Of a DNA stretch of 16,677 nt, positions 1 through 7,759 are shown in pieces. The notes under the pieces are model-generated. The model was not told where the DNA came from. It did not search any database and was given only the letters and a program-made list of their open reading frames with translations. Positions within the stretch are counted from its first letter, which is position 1; every line of letters begins with the position of its first letter. The position numbers and the translations under genes were made by a program. Origin of the DNA: CAZPQM01 sp964588995 (GTDB lineage Bacteria; Pseudomonadota; Alphaproteobacteria; Rickettsiales; UBA8987); the NCBI GenBank assembly GCA_964588995.1, contig CAZPQM010000026.1, positions 1-16,677 of the forward strand, in the 5' to 3' direction.

Positions 1-192
1 CGTGACGTGCAGCTCGGTATCGTTCTGGAAATTAACGTCATCATACGTCGTACCCGGAGCATTATCCAGATCCTGATCCGTAAAACCACCCTGAAAATCA
101 ATAAAACCACCCAGCCCTACTTCCAGCGCATCCGCCGGAGCAGAGAAAACTACAGCACCTGCAAGTGCCGTTGTTGCAAATAACTTATTCAT
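1..192 (-). CDS. Outer-membrane porin, N-terminal part (gene runs off the window)
   Basis: This is the first 64 codons of a gene read leftwards out of the window. The protein starts MNKLFATTALAGAVVFSAPA, a clear Sec signal peptide with a short basic start, a hydrophobic core and a likely cut near Ala22. The mature start, LEVGLGGFIDFQGGFTDQD, has the alternating pattern of a first beta strand as in Gram-negative porins of Alphaproteobacteria (Porin_4-like). A Shine-Dalgarno-like AAAAGGA lies just upstream of the ATG at 192. The product would form a passive pore in the outer membrane. It is divergent from yggS. The family call rests only on the signal peptide and the first strand, so another outer-membrane beta-barrel is possible. 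Confidence 0.7.
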   Translation of the reverse strand, partial: MNKLFATTALAGAVVFSAPADALEVGLGGFIDFQGGFTDQDLDNAPGTTYDDVNFQNDTELHVT

Positions 193-230
193 AACATTGC
201 ATCCTTTTCTATTCATTCAATTACGCGTTA

Positions 231-258
231 GATATAAAAACGCGTGCTCCAAACACAA
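231..258 (-). promoter_or_regulatory. Candidate promoter of the porin gene
   Basis: Read on the minus strand, TTGTGT (258-253) and TATATC (236-231) are 16 bases apart, and the expected start of transcription falls about 30 bases before the porin ATG. The -10 lies inside a 7-base inverted repeat, ACGCGTT/AACGCGT (223-229/239-245), which could be an operator. This is a motif match only. Confidence 0.35.
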
Positions 259-338
259 TACGTTTTATATGCTAAGGGTTACTTTAGCGTATTTTGGTGT
301 CGTCAGTGCAGGGATATATTGAAATTTAGTTCAAATGC

Positions 339-384
339 TGTCTAATGTAAATTGAGCGTTGCATATCGGCAACGCTATTAGACA
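339..384. repeat. Composite hairpin in the porin/yggS divergent region
   Basis: Two nested perfect 8-base inverted repeats share one axis. The outer arms are TGTCTAAT (339-346) and ATTAGACA (377-384). The inner arms are AGCGTTGC (355-362) and GCAACGCT (369-376), around a 6-base loop. An 8-base unpaired bulge lies between the two stems on the left side only. There is no T-run after it on either strand, so it does not look like an intrinsic terminator. It may be a 5' UTR structure of yggS or a small palindromic element. The rest of 193-489 shows only weak promoter-like motifs, such as TTGAAA at 319 with TCTAAT at 341. Confidence 0.6.
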
Positions 385-489
385 CACTCTTCATAGGAAT
401 TCTTACCTGGCGATTGTAGAAGCTATTGTAATCCCTTACCAGCCTTGCTATTTGTTTCCACTTATGACGATCTAACCCATGTGTTATAT

Positions 490-1197
490 ATGCAACGTGA
501 TGCACACGTCGTTTCTCATTACCATGATGTTATCGAACGGCTAAGGGCCGCATCCGAACAGTATGATACTTTGGAATCAACTAGCTACGCGCCTCCTGAG
601 CTCATCGCGGTCAGCAAAACGCATCCGGCAGATACCATTCGCCCGCTACTTGAAGCGGGGCACCGGGCATTTGGAGAAAACCGCGTACAGGAAGCAGCGG
701 AGAAATGGCCCGCGCTGCGTGAGGATTTTCCGCATATTGAGCTCCATCTGATCGGCCCGCTGCAAACGAACAAAGCGAAGGATGCGGTTGCGCTATTTGA
801 CGTGATCCATACGGTGGACCGCGAGAAGCTTGCCCGCATCCTGCATAAGGAAATGGAGAAGCAGCACCGCCATTTGCCCTGCCTCATTCAGGTGAATATC
901 GGTGAAGAGGAACAAAAGGCAGGGGTTGCACCGAATGCATTACGCGATTTCTATGCGCTCTGCATAAAGGATATCGGGCTGAAGATCACCGGGCTAATGT
1001 GCATCCCGCCTGCAGACGAGAATCCCGCGCCTTATTTTGCGCTCATGCAGGAACTGAAAGAACAATGCTGTCACCTAACACCTGAAACCCGAAATCTGAA
1101 ACTCAGCATGGGTATGTCAGGCGATTTTGAGCTGGCCGCCGCGATGGGCGCAGACTATGTCCGGGTGGGAAGCGCTATTTTCGGCACGCGGCAATAA
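490..1197 (+). CDS. yggS: YggS/PLPBP family pyridoxal 5'-phosphate homeostasis protein
   Basis: A 235-residue cytoplasmic protein of the YggS/PROSC family, which binds pyridoxal phosphate without known enzyme activity and buffers the vitamin B6 and amino-acid pools. Family marks: the PLP lysine in LIAVSK (Lys43), then FGENRVQEA, HLIGPLQTNK in the middle, VNIGEEEQKAG, GLMCIPP and the C-terminal LSMGMSGDFELAAAMGADYVRVGSAIFG phosphate-binding region (motif given as contiguous pieces LSMGMSGDFELA and VRVGSAIFG). I chose ATG 490 because the family usually begins about 40 residues before the PLP lysine. The frame is open back to a TTG at 445, and neither start has a clear Shine-Dalgarno. sucD follows on the same strand after 146 bases, in which a separate promoter seems likely. 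Confidence 0.95.
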   Translation: MQRDAHVVSHYHDVIERLRAASEQYDTLESTSYAPPELIAVSKTHPADTIRPLLEAGHRAFGENRVQEAAEKWPALREDFPHIELHLIGPLQTNKAKDAVALFDVIHTVDREKLARILHKEMEKQHRHLPCLIQVNIGEEEQKAGVAPNALRDFYALCIKDIGLKITGLMCIPPADENPAPYFALMQELKEQCCHLTPETRNLKLSMGMSGDFELAAAMGADYVRVGSAIFGTRQ

Positions 1198-1283
1198 GAA
1201 GCAGCGATCATAAAAAAGTAACGCTGTTCTACTGCCATATTATCCTCTCCTAAAACGCAGATGCAGCTTTTTTGCCTCCCTAC

Positions 1284-1312
1284 TTGCCTTTTGCCCCGTG
1301 CTTGGTTATGGT
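1284..1312 (+). promoter_or_regulatory. Candidate promoter of sucD
   Basis: TTGCCT (1284-1289) and TATGGT (1307-1312) are 17 bases apart. The transcription start would fall near 1319, before the Shine-Dalgarno AGGAG at 1330-1334. The match is only to the general sigma-70 consensus. No convincing terminator lies between yggS and this site. Confidence 0.35.
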
Positions 1313-1343
1313 GCGCGCGAAACAATAACAGGAGCAAGCATTC

Positions 1344-2219
1344 ATGTCCGTATTGGTCAATAAAAACACGAAAGTGATTTGTCAGGGATTCACCGGATCG
1401 CAGGGTACTTTCCATTCCGAGCAGGCCATCGCCTATGGCACGAATATGGTCGGCGGCGTCACCCCGGGTAAGGGCCATAGCCAGCATCTGGATCTGCCGG
1501 TGTTTGACACGGTGCAGGAAGCGAAAGACAAAACCGAAGCCAATGCGAGCGTGATTTACGTGCCGCCGCCCTTTGCAGCCGATGCGATTTTGGAAGCGGT
1601 TGACGCTGGGATTGAGTTAATCATCTGCATTACCGAAGGTATTCCGGTGCTCGATATGGTCAAAGTTAAGCGCGCGCTGAGCGGCTCCAACTCCCGCCTG
1701 ATCGGCCCGAACTGCCCGGGCGTTATCACGCCGGATGAGTGTAAGATCGGCATTATGCCCGGTCATATTCACAAAAAAGGTACTATCGGCATCGTCAGCC
1801 GCTCCGGTACGCTCACCTATGAAGCGGTGCATCAGACGACGGCTGAAGGCTTCGGACAATCCACCTGTATCGGTATTGGCGGCGACCCGGTCAATGGCAC
1901 TAACTTCATTGACTGCTTGGATTTATTCCTCGGCGATGAGGAAACCGAAGCGATCGTGATGATCGGTGAGATTGGCGGCAGCGCGGAAGAAGAAGCGGCT
2001 GAGTTTCTTAAATCATCCAAAGTGAAAAAACCGGTTGTTGGCTTTATCGCAGGCCGCACCGCCCCTCCGGGTAAGCGCATGGGCCATGCCGGAGCGATTG
2101 TTGCTGGCGGTAAAGGCGGCGCGGATGATAAGATCGAAGCGATGCAATCTGCCGGTATCAAGGTCTCCGACTCTCCTTCCGGCATTGGCAAGGCGATGAA
2201 AGAGCTGCTTGCGGCTTAA
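1344..2219 (+). CDS. sucD: Succinate-CoA ligase (ADP/GDP-forming) alpha subunit
   Basis: The 291-residue SucD subunit, full family length. With SucC it interconverts succinyl-CoA and succinate with substrate-level phosphorylation in the TCA cycle. The N-terminal CoA-binding domain shows GFTGSQGTFH and GTNMVGGVTPGKGG-like sequence (here GGVTPGKGHS). GPNCPGVITP sits at about 121-130, and the phospho-histidine is His248 in GHAGAIVAGGKG. The ATG at 1344 has a good Shine-Dalgarno, AGGAG, 9 bases upstream. In many Alphaproteobacteria the order is sucC-sucD-sucA-sucB. Here sucC is not upstream, yggS takes its place, and a toxin-antitoxin pair separates sucD from sucA. The beta subunit must be encoded elsewhere. 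Confidence 0.97.
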   Translation: MSVLVNKNTKVICQGFTGSQGTFHSEQAIAYGTNMVGGVTPGKGHSQHLDLPVFDTVQEAKDKTEANASVIYVPPPFAADAILEAVDAGIELIICITEGIPVLDMVKVKRALSGSNSRLIGPNCPGVITPDECKIGIMPGHIHKKGTIGIVSRSGTLTYEAVHQTTAEGFGQSTCIGIGGDPVNGTNFIDCLDLFLGDEETEAIVMIGEIGGSAEEEAAEFLKSSKVKKPVVGFIAGRTAPPGKRMGHAGAIVAGGKGGADDKIEAMQSAGIKVSDSPSGIGKAMKELLAA

Positions 2220-2236
2220 TTTGTTTGCTTTATACT
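2209..2236 (+). promoter_or_regulatory. Candidate promoter giving a leaderless MNT transcript
   Basis: TTGCGG (2209-2214, inside the end of sucD) and TATACT (2231-2236) are 16 bases apart. The first base after a usual 6-base gap is A2243, the A of the MNT start codon. No Shine-Dalgarno precedes that ATG, which agrees with a leaderless message. This is inferred from motif and spacing only. Confidence 0.4.
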
Positions 2237-2242
2237 ATATGT

Positions 2243-2530
2243 ATGAAGTTAGAGGAGCTACGGGCTAAAAAGCCAGAAATTGAGGCACTTGCTGCTAAGT
2301 ACGGCGTGAGCAACATCCGCGTATTCGGCTCCGTCGCACGCGGGGATGCCCGGGAGGATAGTGATATCGATCTGCTCGTGACGCTGCCAACGGATATCAG
2401 CTTGCTTGGCCGTGCCCATATTCATAACGCATTCATTGATTTTTTCGATCGAGATATCGATCTTGTCTCAGACAGGTCTATTTCGCCTTACCTAAAGAAA
2501 TTCATCCTGGACGAAGCTGTGCCGCTCTGA
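2243..2530 (+). CDS. mntA: MNT-type minimal nucleotidyltransferase, antitoxin of a HepT/MNT pair
   Basis: A 95-residue DNA-polymerase-beta-like nucleotidyltransferase. It has the GS-X10-DXD signature of MNT antitoxins: Gly29-Ser30, then Asp41 and Asp43 in GSVARGDAREDSDIDLL, with a likely third metal ligand in the later DIDLV. In studied HepT/MNT pairs, the MNT protein adds AMP units to a tyrosine of the HepT RNase and so silences it. The gene ends 2 bases before hepT, a typical antitoxin-toxin arrangement. I chose ATG 2243. A TTG at 2225 is also in frame, but the added residues are not family-like and would overlap the likely promoter. The family call is firm; toxin control here is inferred. 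Confidence 0.92.
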   Translation: MKLEELRAKKPEIEALAAKYGVSNIRVFGSVARGDAREDSDIDLLVTLPTDISLLGRAHIHNAFIDFFDRDIDLVSDRSISPYLKKFILDEAVPL

Positions 2531-2532
2531 TC

Positions 2533-2856
2533 ATGCCCAAACAGAAACGACAGAGTATTTACGTAAAACAGATGCTGGATGCCATTGCAAAAATTGAGTT
2601 ATATGCACCTGAACTTCACGATGAAAAAACGCTCTATGCCACAGAACGCTGCTTTCAGATTCTGGGGGAAGCCAGTATAAAACTTAACGATACTGTAAAA
2701 GCCTCCTATCCAGCCATTCCATGGCGCGATATTAAACTAACGCGCAATTTTATTACCCATCAATATGACGATATTGAAATTCACGAAATAAAATGGATGA
2801 TAAATACTGATCTTCCGACTATAAAACCTTGCTACTGCAACTATACGACGACTTAG
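2533..2856 (+). CDS. hepT: HepT-like HEPN ribonuclease toxin (DUF86), C-terminus frameshifted
   Basis: A 107-residue HEPN protein. The RX4HXY motif is intact: Arg71, His76 and Tyr78 in RNFITHQY. Arg and His form the RNase site, and Tyr is the residue AMPylated by MNT in studied systems. The gene lies 2 bases after the MNT stop. After DLPTIK (to Lys98) the frame runs into a nine-residue tail, PCYCNYTTT. The -1 frame instead reads TLLLQLYDDLVTQEKKNDH and stops at 2883-2885, giving a 117-residue protein with the expected last helix and a short overlap with sucA. The break is at the AAAA of 2823-2826, so one A was probably lost. Sequencing error, true mutation and slippage are all possible. The catalytic core is upstream of the break. 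Confidence 0.88.
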   Translation: MPKQKRQSIYVKQMLDAIAKIELYAPELHDEKTLYATERCFQILGEASIKLNDTVKASYPAIPWRDIKLTRNFITHQYDDIEIHEIKWMINTDLPTIKPCYCNYTTT

Positions 2857-2874
2857 TAACACAGGAAAAAAAGA

Positions 2875-5787
2875 ATGACCACTAACCCCACCCTCCCCGA
2901 AACCACCGAACTGTACGGCCCGAATGCAATTTATATTGCCGAGGCGTATGAAAGCTATCTGCGTGATCCGCATTCGGTCGATCCGAGCTGGCATGATTAT
3001 TTCGCGCGATTCGGCGATGGGGCGGAGTCGCTAACGAAAGATTTCTTCGGCCCAAGCTGGGAGCGGGAGCGCTCCAAAGTCGTGGGTGCGGTGTCGAAAG
3101 CGGAGCAAAAAGCGAAAGCCACCGGCAAAGCACCCGGCAAAGCGCCGGAAGGCGCGGTCGATCAAGACGCGCTGAACTCGATCCGCGCGCATATGCTGAT
3201 CCGCGCGTACCGTGTGCGCGGGCATTTGCTTGCGCAGCTCGATCCGCTAGGTCTGACCCATGTCGATAATACTCATCCGGAGCTGGAGCCAGCACGTTAT
3301 GGCTTCTCTGAGGACGATTATGATACCGAGATCGTGCTCGGCGGCTGGCTGGGTCGTGAAAAAGCCACCTTACGCGAGATTCTTTCTATCCTGCGGCAGG
3401 CTTATTCCTCGAAAATCGGTCTGGAATTTATCCATATTCAGTCCTTGAAGAAAAAAGAGTGGCTGGAGCATAAGCTCGAATCGACTCTCGCACGGCCTAA
3501 TCTGGAGAAAGAAGAGAAAAAATCCATCCTTGGCAAGCTGGTGGAAATTGTCGGGTTTGAAGAGTTTTTGCATAAGAAGTTCCCCGGTGCGAAACGCTTT
3601 TCTGCCGAGGGTGGTGAAAACCTGATAACGGCGATGGAAGCCGCTGTCGCTACGGCGGCGAGCAAAGGTGTGAAAGAAGTGGTGGTCGGCATGCCGCATC
3701 GGGGCCGCCTGAACGTACTGACTGCCTTCATGGGCAAAAGCTATACGGCAATGCTCTCTGAATTTCAGGGTAATCTTGCTAACCCGGACTGGGTGAACAG
3801 CTCCGGTGATGTGAAATACCATCTGGGTTATTCTTCGGACCGTGAATTTGGCGGTAACGAGGTGCATCTCTCGCTCGCTGCGAATCCGTCTCATCTTGAA
3901 TGTGTGAACCCGGTCGTCAATGGCCGCGTCCGCGCGAAGCAGGATCAGATGCACGATGAAAGCCGTTCACAGGCGATGGGGCTGTTGCTCCACGGTGATG
4001 CCGCATTCTGCGGGCAGGGTGTCGTCGCTGAAGCGCTCGCCTTTTCGAACCTTGAAGGCTACACCACCGGCGGTACGGTGCATATCGTCGTCAATAACCA
4101 GATCGGGTTTACTACCACGCCGGAGGAAGGGCATAGCTCGCCTTATCCGACCGATGTCGCAATGCAGATCGGCGCGCCGATTTTCCACGTCAACGGCGAC
4201 GATCCGGAGGCCGTACTGCATGCAGCCAATATCGCCGCCGAATACCGGCAGGAATTCCAGACCGATGTCGTGATTGATATGTGGTGTTACCGCAAATATG
4301 GTCATAATGAAGGGGATGAGCCGCGCTGGACACAGCCGAAAATGTATCAGCGCATCGATGAAAAAGAGACACCGCGCGAAATCTATGCGAAGCAATTGAT
4401 GAGCGAGGGCGTCATTACGCAGGATGATTTTGACGCAATGAAAGAGGCGTTTTATAAGCGGCTTGACGAAGCATACGGGGAATCCAACCACTATAAACCG
4501 AATAAGGCCGACATGCTGGAAGGCAAATGGAGTGGGCTGGAGCAGGTCCTTGATGATAGCGATAAGCCCAAAATGGAAACCGGCGTGCCGGTTAATAAAC
4601 TAAAAGCGATCGGTGAGAAATTGAACCGCGAGCCGGAAGGCATCAAACTGCATCGCGGGGTGCAGCGGGTGCTTAAATTGCGGCGCGAAATGATCGAATC
4701 CGGCGAAGGGCTGGACTGGGCGACGGCAGAGAGCCTCGCCTTCGGTAGCCTGCTGACGGAAGGTTTCCCGGTGCGCTTATCCGGGCAGGATGTCATTCGC
4801 GGCACCTTCTCACAGCGTCATTCCGGCCTGTGGGATCAGGACTCGGCGGAGATTCATTTCCCGCTTAACCATCTGGAAGACGGGCAGGCGCGCTATGAGG
4901 GCGTGAATTCCAACCTGTCGGAATTCGCAGTCCTCGGTTTTGAGTACGGCTATTCGACCGCCGAGCCGAATGCGCTCGTGCTGTGGGAAGCGCAGTTCGG
5001 TGATTTTGCCAACGGTGCGCAAGTGATTTTCGACCAGTTTATTTCTTCCGCGGAAGTGAAATGGCTGCGGATGAGCGGCCTCGTTGTGCTACTACCGCAC
5101 GGCTATGAAGGGCAAGGGCCTGAGCATAGCTCGGCGCGTCTGGAGCGGTATCTGCAGATGTGCGCGGAGGATAATATGATCGTTGCAAATTGTACGACAC
5201 CGGCGAATTATTTCCATATTCTGCGGCGTCAGCTCGCACGGAACTACCGGAAACCGCTTATTATGATGACGCCAAAGAGCCTGCTGCGCCATAAACGCGC
5301 AACGAGCCAGCTGGCAGAACTGGATGCAGGCACGACCTTCCACCGTGTACTGCCGGAAGCGAAGCCAAAAGACATAGCGGCAGATAAAGACATTAAGCGC
5401 GTCGTGCTTTGCTCCGGTAAAGTATATTATGATCTGCTGGAAGCACGGGAGGAGCAAAAAAACAAGGATGTCGCCCTTATCCGTCTGGAGCAGTTCTACC
5501 CGTTCCCACATAACTCATTGAAAGCGGAATTAAAGAAATATCCCAAAGCCGAAGTGATCTGGTGTCAGGAAGAACCGGAAAATATGGGCGGCTGGCACTA
5601 TGTTGACCGACGCATTGAGGGCGTGCTCTCCGAACTGGATGTTGTTTCCGGGCGGCCAAACTATGTCGGGCGCCCCCCTGCAGCTGCCACCGCGTGCGGC
5701 TACATGAAGATTCACCAGAAAGAGCAGGCAGACCTGGTTGAACAAGCGCTGACGGTCAAATCCGCGAAGAAAAAGAAGGCGGCGTAA
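2875..5787 (+). CDS. sucA: 2-oxoglutarate dehydrogenase E1 component (thiamine diphosphate-dependent)
   Basis: A 970-residue E1 subunit of the 2-oxoglutarate dehydrogenase complex, which decarboxylates 2-oxoglutarate and passes the succinyl group to E2 lipoyl arms. The N-terminal E2-binding segment is NAIYIAEAYESYLRDP. The catalytic part shows MPHRGRLNVL (His275), HGDAAFCGQG (373-382) with NNQIGF (407-412) as the thiamine diphosphate/metal motif, and YGHNEGDEP (His477). The C-terminal half has the transketolase-like pyrimidine domain, FSQRHSGLWDQ and the final E1 C-domain. AGGA at 2863-2866 is well placed for the ATG. sucB and lpd do not follow. A TPR gene comes next after 125 bases, so E2 must be encoded elsewhere. 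Confidence 0.98.
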   Translation: MTTNPTLPETTELYGPNAIYIAEAYESYLRDPHSVDPSWHDYFARFGDGAESLTKDFFGPSWERERSKVVGAVSKAEQKAKATGKAPGKAPEGAVDQDALNSIRAHMLIRAYRVRGHLLAQLDPLGLTHVDNTHPELEPARYGFSEDDYDTEIVLGGWLGREKATLREILSILRQAYSSKIGLEFIHIQSLKKKEWLEHKLESTLARPNLEKEEKKSILGKLVEIVGFEEFLHKKFPGAKRFSAEGGENLITAMEAAVATAASKGVKEVVVGMPHRGRLNVLTAFMGKSYTAMLSEFQGNLANPDWVNSSGDVKYHLGYSSDREFGGNEVHLSLAANPSHLECVNPVVNGRVRAKQDQMHDESRSQAMGLLLHGDAAFCGQGVVAEALAFSNLEGYTTGGTVHIVVNNQIGFTTTPEEGHSSPYPTDVAMQIGAPIFHVNGDDPEAVLHAANIAAEYRQEFQTDVVIDMWCYRKYGHNEGDEPRWTQPKMYQRIDEKETPREIYAKQLMSEGVITQDDFDAMKEAFYKRLDEAYGESNHYKPNKADMLEGKWSGLEQVLDDSDKPKMETGVPVNKLKAIGEKLNREPEGIKLHRGVQRVLKLRREMIESGEGLDWATAESLAFGSLLTEGFPVRLSGQDVIRGTFSQRHSGLWDQDSAEIHFPLNHLEDGQARYEGVNSNLSEFAVLGFEYGYSTAEPNALVLWEAQFGDFANGAQVIFDQFISSAEVKWLRMSGLVVLLPHGYEGQGPEHSSARLERYLQMCAEDNMIVANCTTPANYFHILRRQLARNYRKPLIMMTPKSLLRHKRATSQLAELDAGTTFHRVLPEAKPKDIAADKDIKRVVLCSGKVYYDLLEAREEQKNKDVALIRLEQFYPFPHNSLKAELKKYPKAEVIWCQEEPENMGGWHYVDRRIEGVLSELDVVSGRPNYVGRPPAAATACGYMKIHQKEQADLVEQALTVKSAKKKKAA

Positions 5788-5825
5788 CGGCTCAGATTCA
5801 ACGTATGCATCGCATAATCGTCTGA

Positions 5826-5837
5826 TTTTACGTAAAA
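5826..5837. promoter_or_regulatory. Perfect 12-base palindrome upstream of the TPR gene
   Basis: TTTTACGTAAAA is a perfect dyad in the 125-base gap after sucA. It lies about 14 bases upstream of a possible promoter, TTGCAG (5851-5856) - 17 - TACCAT (5874-5879). A separate 8-base inverted repeat (GCATCGCA 5807-5814 / TGCGATGC 5860-5867) surrounds it. It could be a regulator site. No U-run follows, so it is not a clear terminator. Confidence 0.3.
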
Positions 5838-5912
5838 GTGGCAACTTCGCTTGCAGTCTTGCGATGCGGCTACTACCATGTGTTGCGGTGACTTCGCAGT
5901 ATAAGGCGTGCT

Positions 5913-7751
5913 ATGGCGAAACGAAAACATAAGTCCATGTTACGGGCCATTTTCCGCGACATAGGCTATGTCGCGCTGCTGGGCATTATGCTGCTGTTTA
6001 TCTTCAATCTGATCGGCAGTTTCGAACAGCTCAAGAATTATCACAGCGCTCTGCAACTGGATAACTCCGAGTTTTACGCGGGGGATTACCTCGCCGCCCG
6101 CTTTGCCGAACGCAGTGGCAATTTGGATAAGGCTGCGGATTACTATGCCACCGCGCTGGAAAAAGACCCGGACAATCTCGACTTACTACAGCGCACCTAT
6201 ACCCACCTTTATTTGAGCGGCGAGCTCGAGGAGGCCACACTGCTTGCACGTGAGCATCTTTCCAAAGCGGAGGCAACATTGCCCGCCGAAGCCGGGCCTG
6301 TCGAGCAGGAAACGATATTGCTGCAAACCAAAGATGCGCGTTTTATCCTGACCGTGACTGCGCTGGCCCGCTCGGATTTTGATGCGGCTATCAATGCCGG
6401 CGCTCCCTTGCATTCGCTGGTGCTGGAAAGCGGCGACGATCTGGAAAGTCAGTTCGATCACATGCTGGTTTCCTTTTTGCTGGCGTGGAGCTATGTCGGC
6501 ACCGATCATATCGAGCAGGCCATTGAGATTATTGAAGCGAGCGATCTGGATAATGTTACGCCATTTTACGATTACGAGCTGGCCCTGCTGCACTACATTG
6601 CCGGTAACTTCGACGAAGCGGAACGGTTTTATGAGCAGATCATACCCGAACATCATTCGTTTCGTTCACTTGCGCTCGGAATGCATCTCTATGAAGAAAT
6701 TGGCAAACTGAAAAAGGCCGCTGAAATCCGGGATCGGCTGGAAGCGGATTTCAACACCCTCAAACCCGATATGCAGGAATTGCAAAACCCTCGCATGCTA
6801 GGCTCACGCGAGCTGGCCGCCCGCTTTGCGCTTGCCGAAACCTTTCACGAGCTTGCGACCTTCCTGTTGCCACACCGGCTGTTTAACCGCGCGCACAGCC
6901 TGTTTCTCGCTTCGACCTATGTTTATCCGCATATGGGCTATGCCGATTTTATGATCGGCAACCTGCTGGAAGAGGCGGAGCAGTTTGAAAAGGCGATAGA
7001 ATGGTATCAGCTTGTACCAAAAGATTCGCTGTTTTACTGGCCTTCGCGCATTCGGGCTGCCGTTATGATGTATGAGCTGGGTGACAAACGAGACGCTTAT
7101 GCAGCACTTCAGCTGATGGCGGATGAAAAGAGCGATGATGTCAAAGCCTTACTGACCGCAGGAGACCTTTTTCTTCGCGATAAAGTCTACCGTGAGGCGA
7201 TTCAGGTCTATACCCGCGCGCTGGACCGTATCGAGCGGATGGAAACCACCTTTACCGTGGAGCACTGGCCGGTCTTTTACGCGCGGGGTATTGCCTTTGA
7301 GCGTATTAAGGAATGGGATAAGGCGGAGAGCGATTTTATACAGGCGCTTGAGCTCTATCCCAATCAGCCGGATGTGCTGAATTATCTCGGCTATAGCTGG
7401 CTCATCATGGATAAGAACATCGATAAAGCAGAGCAGATGCTCAAAGATGCTATCAAACAACGGCCAAAAGATGCGCATATCCTCGATAGCTATGGATGGG
7501 CACTGTATAAACAGGGCCGCTATCAGGAAGCGCTACTGTTTCTGGAGCGCGCCAACCGCCTGATGCCGGAAGAGCCGACCATCAACGACCATCTCGGCGA
7601 TCTTTACTGGAAAATGGGCCGCAAACGCGAGGCCTATTTCCAATGGCAACGCGCACTTACCTTTGAGCCGGAAGACCCGGAAGAGGTGAAGGAATTACAC
7701 CGAAAATTGCAAGAAGGGCTTGGCGAACCCAGCGTTTTGGATCAATATTAG
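5913..7751 (+). CDS. Membrane-anchored tetratricopeptide-repeat protein
   Basis: A 612-residue protein with a basic start (MAKRKHK), one transmembrane helix at about 17-37 and then TPR repeats almost to the end, so the repeats most likely face the periplasm. The clearest repeats are near 56-90 (AARFAERSGNLDKAADYYATAL) and 455-598, including LNYLGYSWLIM, LDSYGWALYKQGRYQEALLF and INDHLGDLYWKMGRKREAYF. Such proteins are scaffolds for protein complexes. It lies 8 bases before ispE. In Pseudomonas aeruginosa the TPR lipoprotein LbcA is also encoded beside ispE (with lolB), where it partners a CtpA protease. A similar role here is only a guess, since this protein has a helix anchor and no lipobox. 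An AAGG precedes the ATG. Confidence 0.85.
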   Translation: MAKRKHKSMLRAIFRDIGYVALLGIMLLFIFNLIGSFEQLKNYHSALQLDNSEFYAGDYLAARFAERSGNLDKAADYYATALEKDPDNLDLLQRTYTHLYLSGELEEATLLAREHLSKAEATLPAEAGPVEQETILLQTKDARFILTVTALARSDFDAAINAGAPLHSLVLESGDDLESQFDHMLVSFLLAWSYVGTDHIEQAIEIIEASDLDNVTPFYDYELALLHYIAGNFDEAERFYEQIIPEHHSFRSLALGMHLYEEIGKLKKAAEIRDRLEADFNTLKPDMQELQNPRMLGSRELAARFALAETFHELATFLLPHRLFNRAHSLFLASTYVYPHMGYADFMIGNLLEEAEQFEKAIEWYQLVPKDSLFYWPSRIRAAVMMYELGDKRDAYAALQLMADEKSDDVKALLTAGDLFLRDKVYREAIQVYTRALDRIERMETTFTVEHWPVFYARGIAFERIKEWDKAESDFIQALELYPNQPDVLNYLGYSWLIMDKNIDKAEQMLKDAIKQRPKDAHILDSYGWALYKQGRYQEALLFLERANRLMPEEPTINDHLGDLYWKMGRKREAYFQWQRALTFEPEDPEEVKELHRKLQEGLGEPSVLDQY

Positions 7752-7759
7752 GCGTACGT

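Noticed and set aside
445..489. TTG start for yggS
   Set aside because: Adds residues not typical of the family; ATG 490 fits family length.
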